Of a stretch of DNA of 64,000 bases, positions 33,948-42,365 are shown piece by piece (position 1 is the first letter of the stretch; the number at the start of each line of letters is the position of its first letter). Below the pieces are notes generated by a model that searched no databases, was not told the DNA's origin, and saw only the letters and a list, made by a program, of their open reading frames with translations. The DNA is taken from positions 1 to 64,000 of the forward strand of contig NZ_RAZT01000013.1 in assembly GCF_003626635.1 (NCBI RefSeq), in the 5' to 3' direction. The translations under genes and the position numbers were made by a program. This DNA is from Micromonospora musae. Its GTDB lineage: Bacteria > Actinomycetota > Actinomycetes > Mycobacteriales > Micromonosporaceae.

Positions 33948-34394
33948 GTGGCCGTAAAGATCCGGCTTCTGCGGATGGGCAAGATCCGCAACCCGCAGTA
34001 CCGCATCGTCGTTGCCGACTCGCGCACCAAGCGTGACGGCCGGGCGATCGAGTTCGTCGGGATCTACCAGCCGAAGGAAGACCCTTCGGTGATCGAGGTC
34101 AAGTCGGACCGGGTCCAGTACTGGCTGTCCGTCGGCGCTCAGCCGAGCGAGGCGGTGCAGCGGCTGCTGGAGCTGACCGGTGACTGGCAGAAGTTCAAGG
34201 GCCTCCCCGCGCCGCCGCCGCTGAAGGTCGCCGCCGAGAAGGCCGACCGGACGGCCGCCTACGAGGCCGAGGCGAAGGCCGCGGCTGGGCTGGGCGAGCC
34301 CGAGGCGAAGCCGGCGAAGAAGGCGGCCAAGACCGCCGAGGCGCCGGCCCAGACCGAGGAGCAGGCCGGTGCGGACTCCGGCGAGCAGGCCTGA
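33948..34394 (+). CDS. rpsP: 30S ribosomal protein S16
   Basis: 148 aa. Residues 1-85 are the canonical S16 (VKIRLLRMGKIRNPQYRIVV; ADSRTKRDGRAIEFVGIYQP), and a long Ala/Glu/Lys-rich C-terminal extension follows, as is usual in actinobacteria. First gene of the rpsP-khpA-rimM-trmD cluster. The GTG start is preceded by AGGAG. Confidence 0.97.
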   Translation: MAVKIRLLRMGKIRNPQYRIVVADSRTKRDGRAIEFVGIYQPKEDPSVIEVKSDRVQYWLSVGAQPSEAVQRLLELTGDWQKFKGLPAPPPLKVAAEKADRTAAYEAEAKAAAGLGEPEAKPAKKAAKTAEAPAQTEEQAGADSGEQA

Positions 34395-34395
34395 C

Positions 34396-34629
34396 GTGGC
34401 ACTGCGTCCCGCACTGGAGCACCTCGTCAAGGGGATTGTCGACCACCCGGACGACGTGCGCGTCCGGTTGATCGACTCTCGCCGGGGCAAGCGGCTCGAG
34501 GTCCGCGTGCACCCGGAGGACCTCGGCACGGTGATCGGGCGGTCCGGCCGGACCGCCAAGGCGCTGCGCCAGGTCATCGGCTCCATCGGCGGGCGCGGCG
34601 TACGCGTCGACATCGTCGACTCGTACTGA
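34396..34629 (+). CDS. khpA: KH-domain RNA-binding protein KhpA
   Basis: 77 aa single KH domain with the GxxG loop in TVIGRSGRTAKALRQVI. KhpA binds RNA with KhpB in Gram-positive bacteria and influences division and ribosome-related processes. The GTG at 34396 is directly after the rpsP stop; its TGA overlaps the rimM start (TGATG). An earlier in-frame start would run into rpsP. Confidence 0.93.
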   Translation: MALRPALEHLVKGIVDHPDDVRVRLIDSRRGKRLEVRVHPEDLGTVIGRSGRTAKALRQVIGSIGGRGVRVDIVDSY

Positions 34630-35186
34630 TGCTGCTCATCGTCGGCAGGATCGGTAAGCCGCACGGGATCCGCGGTGAGGTCACCGTGGAGGTGCGGACC
34701 GACGAACCGGACGCGCGGTTCGCCCCCGGCTCAGTGCTTCGCACCGAGCCGGGGGCGACGCCCCGCACGTCGCCCGACGCCGGCCCCGGGGTGCCGTTCC
34801 GGGTCCCGGCCGAGCTGGTCATCGAGTCGGCCCGCTGGCACCAGGGGCGGCTCCTGGTCGCGTTCGAGGGTGTCCTCGACCGTGACGTCGCCGAGGCGCT
34901 GCGCGACACCCTCATCGGGGTGGACAGCTCCGAGGTCGCCGCTCCGGAGGACCCGGAGGAGTTCAACGACCACGAGCTCGTCGGGCTGAGTGTGGTCACC
35001 CCGACCGGTGAACGGCTGGGCGAGGTGGCCCGCATCGACCACGCGCCCTCCTCCGACCTGCTGGTGCTGCGCCGCCCGGAGGGGAAGACGGCGCTGATCC
35101 CGTTCGTCAAGGCGATCGTTCCCGAGGTCGACCTCGCCAACCGTCGCGTCGTCGTCGACCCGCCCGGCGGCCTGCTCGACCTGTAG
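34629..35186 (+). CDS. rimM: 16S rRNA processing protein RimM
   Basis: 185 aa ribosome-assembly factor for the 30S head that binds S19. The N-terminal beta-barrel starts LLIVGRIGKPHGIRGEVTVE; the C-terminal PRC-barrel includes LVVTPTGERLGEVARIDHAP-like sequence and ends with the usual IPFVKAIVPEVDLANRRVVV. It starts on the khpA stop codon, implying coupled translation. Confidence 0.96.
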   Translation: MLLIVGRIGKPHGIRGEVTVEVRTDEPDARFAPGSVLRTEPGATPRTSPDAGPGVPFRVPAELVIESARWHQGRLLVAFEGVLDRDVAEALRDTLIGVDSSEVAAPEDPEEFNDHELVGLSVVTPTGERLGEVARIDHAPSSDLLVLRRPEGKTALIPFVKAIVPEVDLANRRVVVDPPGGLLDL

Positions 35187-35225
35187 GGCCGGTAGCCGGC
35201 CCTGGACCCGCTGGAGCACCCCGTC

Positions 35226-35999
35226 ATGCGCGTCGACATCGTGTCGATCTTCCCCGAGTACTTCTCGCCGCTGGAGCTGTCGCTCATCGGCAGGGCCCGG
35301 GCCGGCGGCACGCTGCGGCTGGCCGTACACGATCTGCGGACCTGGACCCACGACGTGCACCGCACGGTCGACGACACCCCGTACGGCGGCGGACCGGGCA
35401 TGGTGATGCGGCCGGAGCCGTGGGGGGAGGCGCTCGACGCCCTCGTTCCGCCGGAGGCGTCCCCGCCCCGGCTCCTGGTGCCGTCGCCGGCGGGCGCGCC
35501 CTTCACCCAGGCGATGGCGCACCAGCTCGCCGCCGAGGAGCACCTGCTCTTCGCCTGCGGCCGGTACGAGGGCATCGACCAGCGGGTGCTCGACCACGCG
35601 GCGACGCGGATGCCGGTCACCGAGGTCTCCCTCGGCGACTACGTGCTCTTCGGCGGCGAGGTAGCGGTGCTGGTGATCCTGGAGGCGGTGACCCGGCTGC
35701 TGCCCGGGGTGCTCGGCAACGCGGGCTCGCTGGACGAGGAGTCGCACGCCCACGGGCTGCTGGAGGCGCCGGTCTACACGAAGCCGCCGGGCTGGCGGGG
35801 GCATGACGTGCCCGAGGTGCTCCGCTCCGGCGATCACGGTCGGATCGCCCGCTGGCGGCGCGAGGAGGGGCTCCTGCGTACCGCCGCGCGCCGCCCGGAC
35901 ATGCTCGCCGAGATCGACCCGGAGAGCCTGGACAAGCGGGACCGCGCGGCGCTGGACCGGGCCGGATTTCAGCTGCCCCCGGGGGATGTGGCAAAGTAG
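35226..35999 (+). CDS. trmD: tRNA (guanine-N1)-methyltransferase TrmD
   Basis: 257 aa SPOUT methyltransferase that makes m1G37 in tRNA, preventing frameshifts. The trefoil-knot SAM site is visible as LLFACGRYEGIDQRVL and SLGDYVLFGGEVAVLVILEA, and the C-terminal domain as AHGLLEAPVYTKPPGWRG. It follows rimM by 39 nt and belongs to the same cluster. Confidence 0.97.
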   Translation: MRVDIVSIFPEYFSPLELSLIGRARAGGTLRLAVHDLRTWTHDVHRTVDDTPYGGGPGMVMRPEPWGEALDALVPPEASPPRLLVPSPAGAPFTQAMAHQLAAEEHLLFACGRYEGIDQRVLDHAATRMPVTEVSLGDYVLFGGEVAVLVILEAVTRLLPGVLGNAGSLDEESHAHGLLEAPVYTKPPGWRGHDVPEVLRSGDHGRIARWRREEGLLRTAARRPDMLAEIDPESLDKRDRAALDRAGFQLPPGDVAK

Positions 36000-36142
36000 A
36001 GGGGTTGCCGCAGCCGGCCGCGCCGCGGGCGGCTGCGAGGATCCTCGACCGGGGTCGGCTCGACCGACCGCCACCCGAGGATCAGAATCACCCATTCGCG
36101 CACCGACTGACGGTGCGCCGTGAGCCTTACGAGGACGCAGCG

Positions 36143-36499
36143 ATGAACATCCTGGACGCCCTTGACGCCCAGTCGAAGCGGGTCGACCTTCCCGATTTCC
36201 GTGCCGGTGACACCGTTAAGGTGCACGCGCGGGTCGTCGAGGGCAACCGGTCCCGTGTCCAGATCTTCCAGGGCGTGGTCATCCGCCGCCAGGGTGACGG
36301 GCTGCGCGAGACCTGCACGGTCCGCAAGATCAGCTTCGGTGTCGGCGTCGAGCGGACCTACCCGCTGAACAGCCCGGCCATCGACCGGATCGAGGTCGTG
36401 ACCCGCGGTGACGTCCGCCGGGCCAAGCTCTACTACCTCCGCGAGCTGCGGGGCAAGAAGGCCAAGATCAAGGAGAAGCGGGAGAAGCAGCCGAGCTGA
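36143..36499 (+). CDS. rplS: 50S ribosomal protein L19
   Basis: 118 aa, standard length. MNILDALDAQSKRVDLPDFR, the RVQIFQGVVIRRQG core and a basic KAKIKEKREKQ tail are typical of L19. The ATG at 36143 has GAGG 8 nt upstream; an in-frame start at 36005 would add a non-conserved extension. The 143-nt gap from trmD holds no gene. Confidence 0.96.
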   Translation: MNILDALDAQSKRVDLPDFRAGDTVKVHARVVEGNRSRVQIFQGVVIRRQGDGLRETCTVRKISFGVGVERTYPLNSPAIDRIEVVTRGDVRRAKLYYLRELRGKKAKIKEKREKQPS

Positions 36500-36586
36500 C
36501 TTCCCGCTCGCCACGCCTGAGCTGCAGCTATGCCGCGCCGGACCGGTCGCACTACCCTGGGCGGCGCGGGCGCAGCGAGGCCATCA

Positions 36587-36604
36587 CCCCGCGACGTCGC
36601 GGGG
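36587..36604. terminator. Perfect palindrome after rplS
   Basis: CCCCGCGACGTCGCGGGG is an 18-nt perfect palindrome that can fold into a 7-bp hairpin. It lies between rplS and the signal peptidase genes and may be a weak terminator. Confidence 0.4.
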
Positions 36605-36680
36605 AGTCGTTCACTGCCGCCCGTGGAGCCGCACCGAGGCTCCCGGGCGGTGGTGTCGTTTCTGGGGACTGGGGAGTGGC

Positions 36681-37553
36681 GTGGCGCAGTCGATTGACGA
36701 GGACGGCACCGTCGACCCGTGGCGCCGCCGGGTCCGCCGCAGCCGCCGCCAGATGCCGCTCTGGCAGGAGCTGCCGCTGCTGCTCGTGGTCGCGTTCTGC
36801 CTCGCGGTGCTGATCCGCACCTTCCTCCTCCAGGCCTTCTTCATCCCCTCCGGCTCGATGGAGGACACCCTCCTCGTCGGTGACCGGGTACTGGTCAACA
36901 AGGTCGTCTACGACGTACGCGACCCGGTGCGCGGCGAGGTGGTGGTCTTCCGGGGCACCGACAGGTGGGCGCCGCAGGTCGACGGGGAGCAGCAGATCGG
37001 CCTCGTCGGCAAGCTCGGCCGTACCGTGGGTGACCTGGTCGGGGTGAGCCGCCCCGGCGAGAAGGACTTCATCAAGCGGGTCATCGGCGTGCCGGGGGAC
37101 CGGGTGCGCTGCTGCGACGAGCAGGGCCGGGTGACCGTCAACGGCACCCCGCTGGACGAGCCGTACGTCCTGGAGGACTCACCACTGGACGTCCCGCCCA
37201 ACCCGAAGGAGTGCCGGTCGCGGCGCTTCGACGAGGTGGTGGTCCCACCCGGCCAGATCTTCGTGATGGGCGACCACCGGCTGGTGTCCCAGGACGCCCG
37301 CTGCCAGGGGCCGGTGCCGATCGACAACGTCATCGGACGGGCCTTCCTGGTGGTCTGGCCGTCGTCCCGGTGGAACGACCTCTCGGTCCCGGCGACCTTC
37401 GACGACGTGTCGGGCCCGGCCGTCGCGTCCCCTTCCGGCCCGCCTCCCGTGCGGCCGACCCCGCAGGGTGATGCGCTGCTGGTCCTGCCGCTGGCGATCG
37501 CGCTGGGCCGTTCTCGCGCGTTCCGGTCGGTGCCGTTCAGCCGGGCGTCGTAG
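36681..37553 (+). CDS. lepB: Type I signal peptidase (first of two)
   Basis: 290 aa. N-terminal membrane helix (LPLLLVVAFCLAVLIRTFLL), catalytic Ser in FFIPSGSMEDTL, catalytic Lys in KDFIKRVIGVPGDRV, and the GDHR box (VMGDHRLVSQDARC). A second hydrophobic segment near the C-terminus (ALLVLPLAIALG) suggests a second membrane anchor, as in some Streptomyces Sip proteins. It removes signal peptides outside the membrane. The GTG has GGGGAG 4 nt upstream. A second signal peptidase gene follows after 10 nt. Confidence 0.95.
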   Translation: MAQSIDEDGTVDPWRRRVRRSRRQMPLWQELPLLLVVAFCLAVLIRTFLLQAFFIPSGSMEDTLLVGDRVLVNKVVYDVRDPVRGEVVVFRGTDRWAPQVDGEQQIGLVGKLGRTVGDLVGVSRPGEKDFIKRVIGVPGDRVRCCDEQGRVTVNGTPLDEPYVLEDSPLDVPPNPKECRSRRFDEVVVPPGQIFVMGDHRLVSQDARCQGPVPIDNVIGRAFLVVWPSSRWNDLSVPATFDDVSGPAVASPSGPPPVRPTPQGDALLVLPLAIALGRSRAFRSVPFSRAS

Positions 37554-37563
37554 GCTCCTTGGC

Positions 37564-38196
37564 GTGATTGACGAGCAGACCGACAAGCCGCGCAGCTCCT
37601 TCTGGAAGGAGCTGCCGATTCTGCTGGGTGTGGCGATCCTGGTCGCGGTGCTGGTGCGCTTCTTCGTGCTGCAGACCTTCTTCATCCCCTCCCAGTCCAT
37701 GGAGAACACCCTCCAGATCGACGATCGGGTGCTGGTCAACAAGCTGGTGTACGACTTCCGGGCGCCGCACCGCGGCGAGATCGTCGTCTTCAAGGCGCCG
37801 GTCGAGTGGAGCGGCCGGGAAGGCGAGGACTTCATCAAGCGCGTCATCGGCGTCGGCGGGGACCACGTGATCTGCTGTGACGAGCAGGACCGCCTGACGA
37901 TCAACGGTCAGCCGCTGGACGAGCCCTACATCTTCTCCGCCAACGGGCAGCAGGACCGGCCCGCGGACCAGGAGTTCGACATCACCGTGCCCGAAGGCCG
38001 GCTGTGGGTGATGGGCGACCACCGCTCGGCCTCCGGCGACTCGCTGGAGCACTGGCAGCAGTCCGGTCAGGACATCGACGCCGCGACCATCGACGAGGAC
38101 GAGGTCGTCGGGCGGGCCTTCACCATCTTCTGGCCGGTCAACCGGGCGAAGTGGTTGAGCGTGCCGAAGCAGTACGACGGCATCCCGAACTCCTGA
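37564..38196 (+). CDS. lepB: Type I signal peptidase (second of two)
   Basis: 210 aa paralogue of the preceding gene. One N-terminal membrane helix (LPILLGVAILVAVLVRFFVL), Ser in FFIPSQSMENTL, Lys in EDFIKRVIGVGGDHV and the GDHR box (VMGDHRSASGD). It lacks the C-terminal membrane segment of its neighbour. Tandem signal peptidases after rplS parallel the sip cluster of Streptomyces. The GTG at 37564 has no Shine-Dalgarno; a TAGGCT lies 7 nt upstream but its TAG is the stop codon of the previous gene, so it may be coincidental. Confidence 0.95.
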   Translation: MIDEQTDKPRSSFWKELPILLGVAILVAVLVRFFVLQTFFIPSQSMENTLQIDDRVLVNKLVYDFRAPHRGEIVVFKAPVEWSGREGEDFIKRVIGVGGDHVICCDEQDRLTINGQPLDEPYIFSANGQQDRPADQEFDITVPEGRLWVMGDHRSASGDSLEHWQQSGQDIDAATIDEDEVVGRAFTIFWPVNRAKWLSVPKQYDGIPNS

Positions 38197-38232
38197 CCCC
38201 GGGCGGGCGTGGGCGTTCGGCGGCCGGTCTGG

Positions 38233-38238
38233 CAGGCT
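38233..38238 (+). promoter_or_regulatory. CAGGCT box, candidate leaderless -10 for the NUDIX gene
   Basis: CAGGCT ends 6 nt before the GTG at 38245. No Shine-Dalgarno is present, so a leaderless transcript is plausible. Confidence 0.35.
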
Positions 38239-38244
38239 GGGGCG

Positions 38245-38811
38245 GTGACCGTCTACACCCCTCGACACGCGGCCCGGGTGCTGTTGGTCGACGCGGACGG
38301 CCGGGTGCTGCTCTTCGCCGGCTTCGATCCGGCTCGTCCCGAGCACCGGTACTGGTTCACGCCGGGCGGCGGGCTCGACCCGGACGAGTCCCCGGCGGCC
38401 GGCGCGGCGCGGGAGCTGGCCGAGGAGACCGGGCTCCGGCTGCCCCCGGCCGAGCTGGGTGAGCCGGTCTGGCGGGAGACGGTCGAGTACCCCTTCGACG
38501 GGGTCTGGTACCGCCAGGAGCAGGAGTTCTTCCTGGTCCGGGTGTCGTCGTGGGAGGTGGACACGGCGGGCTTCAACGACATCGAGCAGGCGAGCGTCAC
38601 CGGGCACCGCTGGTGGTCGGCCGCCGAGCTGACGGCGAGCGACGAGGTGTACTACCCGAGGGACCTGCCCGCCATCCTGTCCCGCGTGGCAGCCCCGGGC
38701 GACCCGGCCGGCGCGACCGTCGCGGAGGAGACCACCGGCGCGAACACCCCGGCCGGCGGGTCGAGCGCGGCCGACGCGGCCGGCGACCGCGTGGGCGGTG
38801 CGCCGTGCTGA
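38245..38811 (+). CDS. NUDIX hydrolase
   Basis: 188 aa. The Nudix box runs from GGGLDPDESPAAGAAREL to AEETGL with the glutamates that bind Mg2+. It probably cleaves a nucleoside-diphosphate derivative; the substrate is not readable. The last 40 residues are a low-complexity Ala/Gly/Thr tail. The stop overlaps the rnhB start by 7 nt, so the two are translationally coupled. Confidence 0.92.
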   Translation: MTVYTPRHAARVLLVDADGRVLLFAGFDPARPEHRYWFTPGGGLDPDESPAAGAARELAEETGLRLPPAELGEPVWRETVEYPFDGVWYRQEQEFFLVRVSSWEVDTAGFNDIEQASVTGHRWWSAAELTASDEVYYPRDLPAILSRVAAPGDPAGATVAEETTGANTPAGGSSAADAAGDRVGGAPC

Positions 38812-39779
38812 CCCCGCCGCGCACGATCGTGCGCCGGGAGGCCGGCCTGTACGCGCTGGAGCGGGCGCTGCAACGGCGTGGCTTCCGGTACGTGGCCGGT
38901 GCCGACGAGGCCGGTCGGGGCGCCTGTGCCGGCCCGCTGGTCGCCGCCGCCGCGATCCTCCCCGAGGGACGGCGCGGTGAGATCGAGGGCCTCGCCGACT
39001 CCAAGCTGCTCACCCCGGCTAGCCGGGAACGGATCTACGACGAGGTGGTGGCCCGGGCCCTCGCGTACGCCGTGGTGATCATTCCGGCCGAGGAGGTCGA
39101 CGCCCGAGGGCTGCACGTGTCCAACCTCGCCGCGATGCGCCGGGCGCTCGCCTCGCTGAGTACCCGGCCGGAGTACGTGCTGACCGACGGTTTCGGGGTG
39201 GACGGCCTGGACGTGCCGGGCCTGGCGGTCTGGAAGGGCGACCGGGTGGCGGCCTGTGTGGCGGCCGCCAGCGTCCTCGCGAAGGTCACCCGGGACCGGA
39301 TCATGGTGGAGCTGGACGGGACGTACCCGGCATACGGCTTCGCCGAGCACAAGGGTTACATCACGCCCGAGCACACCGCCGCGCTGCGGGAGCACGGCCC
39401 GTGCCGAGAGCACCGTTTCTCGTACGTGAACGTGGCGAGCGTGTCGGGTCGGGACGGCAGCCCGCCGCGTGCCCGGCGGCCGGTGAGCGCCGGCCGGCGG
39501 GCGAGCGTGCCCGAGGCCCCGGAGACCCTCTTCGGCGACGATCCCGGTGCGTTCCTCGCCCACGCCGGCGGAGAGCTCGGCGCGGCACCGGGTACGCGCC
39601 CCGGCGCCGATCCGGGGGCGCCTTCCGGCGACGGGACGGCGTCGTCCGCCGACGAGGCGCACGAGCCGATGGAGCGCTCTTGCCCGGCAGGGAGTACCGT
39701 CGGCGTGGCGTTGGGCGAGCGGCCTCGACCGTCGGCGCCGGTGGGGGAAGATGTGGTCATGGAAGGCGGAGAGCGATGA
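38805..39779 (+). CDS. rnhB: Ribonuclease HII
   Basis: 324 aa. The catalytic domain (residues about 28-215) has GADEAGRGACAGPLVAAA with the DE pair, LADSKLLTPASRERIYDEV, and AASVLAKVTRDRIM with the later acidic residues. It removes ribonucleotides from DNA:RNA hybrids. A C-terminal extension of about 110 residues rich in Pro, Ala, Gly and Glu is unusual in length and probably disordered. The GTG at 38805 overlaps the NUDIX gene; the stop overlaps the DUF2469 ATG (ATGA). Confidence 0.95.
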   Translation: MLTPPRTIVRREAGLYALERALQRRGFRYVAGADEAGRGACAGPLVAAAAILPEGRRGEIEGLADSKLLTPASRERIYDEVVARALAYAVVIIPAEEVDARGLHVSNLAAMRRALASLSTRPEYVLTDGFGVDGLDVPGLAVWKGDRVAACVAAASVLAKVTRDRIMVELDGTYPAYGFAEHKGYITPEHTAALREHGPCREHRFSYVNVASVSGRDGSPPRARRPVSAGRRASVPEAPETLFGDDPGAFLAHAGGELGAAPGTRPGADPGAPSGDGTASSADEAHEPMERSCPAGSTVGVALGERPRPSAPVGEDVVMEGGER

Positions 39780-40099
39780 GCGCGGAAGATCTCGAGAAGT
39801 ACGAGACCGAGATGGAGCTGCAGCTCTACCGGGAGTACCGCGACATCGTCCGCCAGTTCTCCTACGTCGTGGAGACCGAGCGCCGCTTCTACCTGGCGAA
39901 CCAGGTCGACCTGCACGTGCGCAACTCCGACGGCGAGGTCTACTTCGAGGTCGAGATGCACGACGCCTGGGTGTGGGACATGTATCGTCCCGCCCGGTTT
40001 GTGAAGAACGTCCGGGTTATGACGTTCAAGGATGTGAACGTCGAGGAGTTGGAGAAGCCCGACATCTCGCTGCCCGCCGACTCCGGCTTCGGCGGCTGA
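39776..40099 (+). CDS. DUF2469 family protein
   Basis: 107 aa. Matches the actinobacterial DUF2469 family: MSAEDLEKYETEMELQLYRE, YVVETERRFYLANQVDLHVR, YFEVEMHDAWVWDMYRPARF and VKNVRVMTFKDVNVEELEKP. It is consistently found next to rnhB; its function is unknown. The ATG overlaps the rnhB stop codon. Confidence 0.95.
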   Translation: MSAEDLEKYETEMELQLYREYRDIVRQFSYVVETERRFYLANQVDLHVRNSDGEVYFEVEMHDAWVWDMYRPARFVKNVRVMTFKDVNVEELEKPDISLPADSGFGG

Positions 40100-40112
40100 C
40101 CGGTACGCCCCC

Positions 40113-40132
40113 ACCGGCGGCTCGCCGCCGGT
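40113..40132. terminator. Hairpin terminator between convergent genes
   Basis: ACCGGCGG (40113-40120) pairs with CCGCCGGT (40125-40132) around a 4-nt loop, 13 nt after the DUF2469 stop. The leftward molybdoenzyme gene ends at 40270, so this region separates convergent units. Confidence 0.6.
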
Positions 40133-40269
40133 CACCGCGACGTCGGCGTCCCCACCCGCCGCCGGAGCACTCCCGAACCCGAGCCTCGCGCTCCGTGCCA
40201 TCGGCAACTCCGGCCCCCGCCCGCCGGCACCGGCGGACGACCTAGCCCGCCGGCCCCGGCCACCGGCAG

Positions 40270-41400
40270 CTACTCCGGAACCACGGTCACCGCGACGCGC
40301 TGGACCATGTTGTTGGCGAAACCGCCCCGGTTCCACGGCTGCTCCACCGGCTGCGTACGCCCCGAGGCGTCCGTGGCCCGCGCGCTGAGCACATAGCGGC
40401 CGGGCTGCGGCGACCACTCGTAGCGCCAGCGCCGCCAGGCGAAGTCGCCGTCGGTCGGCTCGTCCAGAGTGGCCGGTGCCCAGGTCTCGCCGCCGTCGGT
40501 GGTCACCTCGACGGACACCACGGGTGCGTGGCCCGACCAGGCCCGACCGTCCAGCGTGCACAGTCCCGGCCGGAGCACCCGGGCGCGGGACATGAAGTCG
40601 GGGAAGCCGGGCGGCCGCACCAGGGCCCTCGGCTCGATCCGGGTCACCGGCACACCCGGGTCGTCCGCGTTCTGCCGCAGCCGGTACGCCTGCGCGTTCT
40701 GGTAGCCCTCGAACGTCTCGGTCAGCACGCTGATCGAGTGGAGCCACTTGACGTGCGCCATGCCGTACCAGCCCGGAACGATCAGCCGCAGCGGGGCGCC
40801 GTGCTGCGGCAGCAGGGGAGCACCGTTCATCTCGTACGCAAGCAGCACCTCCTCGCGCAGCGCCTCCGCCACCGGCAGCGCCCGCTGGTAGTCCTGCTCC
40901 ACGCCGCGCTCGATGCCGTGGTCGGCGCCGGTGAACACCACGTCGACCGCGTCGGCGGAGATCCCCGCCGCACGCAGCAGCGGTGCGAGCGGCGTACCGG
41001 TCCACTCCGCGTTCCCGACCGCCTCCACCAGCCAGGGCTGGCTCACCGGCCGGGGGTCGAGCAGCGCCCGGCCGTTACCGGCGCACTCGAGGGTGACCCG
41101 CCGGGTGACCCGGGGACGCTCGCGCAGCTCGGCCAGGCTCAGCGTCAGCGGCCGGTCCACCACGCCGTCGACGGTGAGCGCGTGCGTCGCCCCGTCCAGC
41201 TCCGGGATGTCGTAGTGGATCAGCAGGTAGTGCAGCCCGGCCGGGGTGACGTCGTAGCGCAGCGCCTCCAGCGGGATGCCGTGGTTACGGGCGGCCAGCT
41301 GCAGCTCCTCGCCGCTGATTCCCTCCCCGCGCTCGGCAAGCCGGGAGGGCCCGCTGACCTCGGCCGTGGCCGGCCGGTCCAGGTCGTCGACCGCGGTCAT
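40270..41400 (-). CDS. Sulfite-oxidase-family molybdopterin oxidoreductase
   Basis: 376 aa. The molybdopterin-binding fold has the Mo-ligating Cys106 in VTLECAGNGR, and the characteristic HGAPLRLIVPGWYGMAHVKW segment. A C-terminal Mo-cofactor dimerisation domain follows (VSVEVTTDGGETWAPATLD; WRYEWSPQPGRYVLSARATD). No haem domain and no Tat signal are present, so this is the short cytoplasmic type whose electron acceptor and substrate are unknown. The ATG at 41400 gives the usual start. Confidence 0.88.
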   Translation of the reverse strand: MTAVDDLDRPATAEVSGPSRLAERGEGISGEELQLAARNHGIPLEALRYDVTPAGLHYLLIHYDIPELDGATHALTVDGVVDRPLTLSLAELRERPRVTRRVTLECAGNGRALLDPRPVSQPWLVEAVGNAEWTGTPLAPLLRAAGISADAVDVVFTGADHGIERGVEQDYQRALPVAEALREEVLLAYEMNGAPLLPQHGAPLRLIVPGWYGMAHVKWLHSISVLTETFEGYQNAQAYRLRQNADDPGVPVTRIEPRALVRPPGFPDFMSRARVLRPGLCTLDGRAWSGHAPVVSVEVTTDGGETWAPATLDEPTDGDFAWRRWRYEWSPQPGRYVLSARATDASGRTQPVEQPWNRGGFANNMVQRVAVTVVPE

Positions 41401-41599
41401 GGTGTACCCCCGTCCCCACGGCGGCTGCTCCACCGTGCCGCCCCAGCTTAGGCCGGGTCGCCGCCGTCCAGCACCCGCGCCCTCGGGGCCGGTGGGGACC
41501 GGAGTGCACCTGCTCCCGGGTGTGACGGTCGCCATGGCCCGCGTCCGAGCCGATCGCCGCCGGGACACCCGGGCCGGGTGTCTCATCCCCGGGTCTCGC

Positions 41600-42235
41600 T
41601 CAGCCGTGATCGACGAACTCGAAAATCCGCTCGCCGGCGGGGAGCGGCCGAGGCTCGCCGAGGAAACGGTGCACGCCCACGCCGACCCGGTCGGCCGGGG
41701 AGATCACCGCGACCGGCGTGAACTCCTCCTCCGCGAACCAGTCGCAGATCGCGGGAACCAGGTCGGGCGCGCGTCGGTGCCGGGTCCAGAAGACGGTGCC
41801 ACCGGTCGCGCAGAGCGACGCGCAGTGCCGGACGGTGGCACGGACGTCCGCGTCGGAGATGTTGCCGAAGACACCGCACATGAGCACGAGATCGGCCGGG
41901 ACGAGGTCCGCATAGACATCGGTGCGGGCGGCGTCGTCGACCACCACCTGCACCCCGGGCAGGCCGGCGGCGGTCGCGGCGGCGGCCGCGATCTCGGCGT
42001 TGCGGGCATCCAGCTCGACCAGGCGGGCCGTCACGTCGTCCCGGCGCGGATGGGTGGCGAGCACCGGGATCAGGTCCCGCCCCTGACCGGCGCAGAGGCT
42101 GACGGCGCGCAGCGGGCCGGCCGGGGCCTGGTCCAGCGCGTCACGGAGGTGCCGTCGTACCTCGGTCAGCCGTCGGGCGAGTGCGGAGCCCGGCCGGTCG
42201 TAGTCGTCGTGCCACGCGTACCAGTCCCGACTCAT
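41600..42235 (-). CDS. SAM-dependent methyltransferase (class I)
   Basis: 211 aa. The SAM-binding motif appears as AVSLCAGQGRDLIPVL, with acidic motif LVELDAR and a VLMCGVFGNI strand. The first residues (MSRDWYAWHDDYDRPGSALA) match a recurrent actinobacterial family. The substrate is unknown. TAGGCT on the minus strand (42247-42242) ends 6 nt before the ATG and there is no Shine-Dalgarno, which fits leaderless transcription. Confidence 0.85.
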   Translation of the reverse strand: MSRDWYAWHDDYDRPGSALARRLTEVRRHLRDALDQAPAGPLRAVSLCAGQGRDLIPVLATHPRRDDVTARLVELDARNAEIAAAAATAAGLPGVQVVVDDAARTDVYADLVPADLVLMCGVFGNISDADVRATVRHCASLCATGGTVFWTRHRRAPDLVPAICDWFAEEEFTPVAVISPADRVGVGVHRFLGEPRPLPAGERIFEFVDHG

Positions 42236-42241
42236 CGCGTC

Positions 42242-42247
42242 AGCCTA
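42242..42247 (-). promoter_or_regulatory. TAGGCT box, candidate leaderless -10 for the methyltransferase gene
   Basis: Read on the minus strand, TAGGCT ends 6 nt before the ATG at 42235. The gene is divergent from the M23 peptidase gene, and the 130-nt gap between them holds both promoters. Confidence 0.45.
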
Positions 42248-42365
42248 GGCGAGGCGCATAGCACGGCGACCGCATCGGGCGGGCACTGTCCACAAGACGC
42301 CTGCCCGTCCACAGGGGAGGTGGGAGCCGCGTCGCCGCCCGTCGACGCGCGGCAAACTGCGGCTC

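Noticed and set aside
37551..37556. TAGGCT before the second signal peptidase gene as a promoter
   Set aside because: The TAG is the stop codon of the preceding gene, so the match may be chance; it is mentioned but not annotated.
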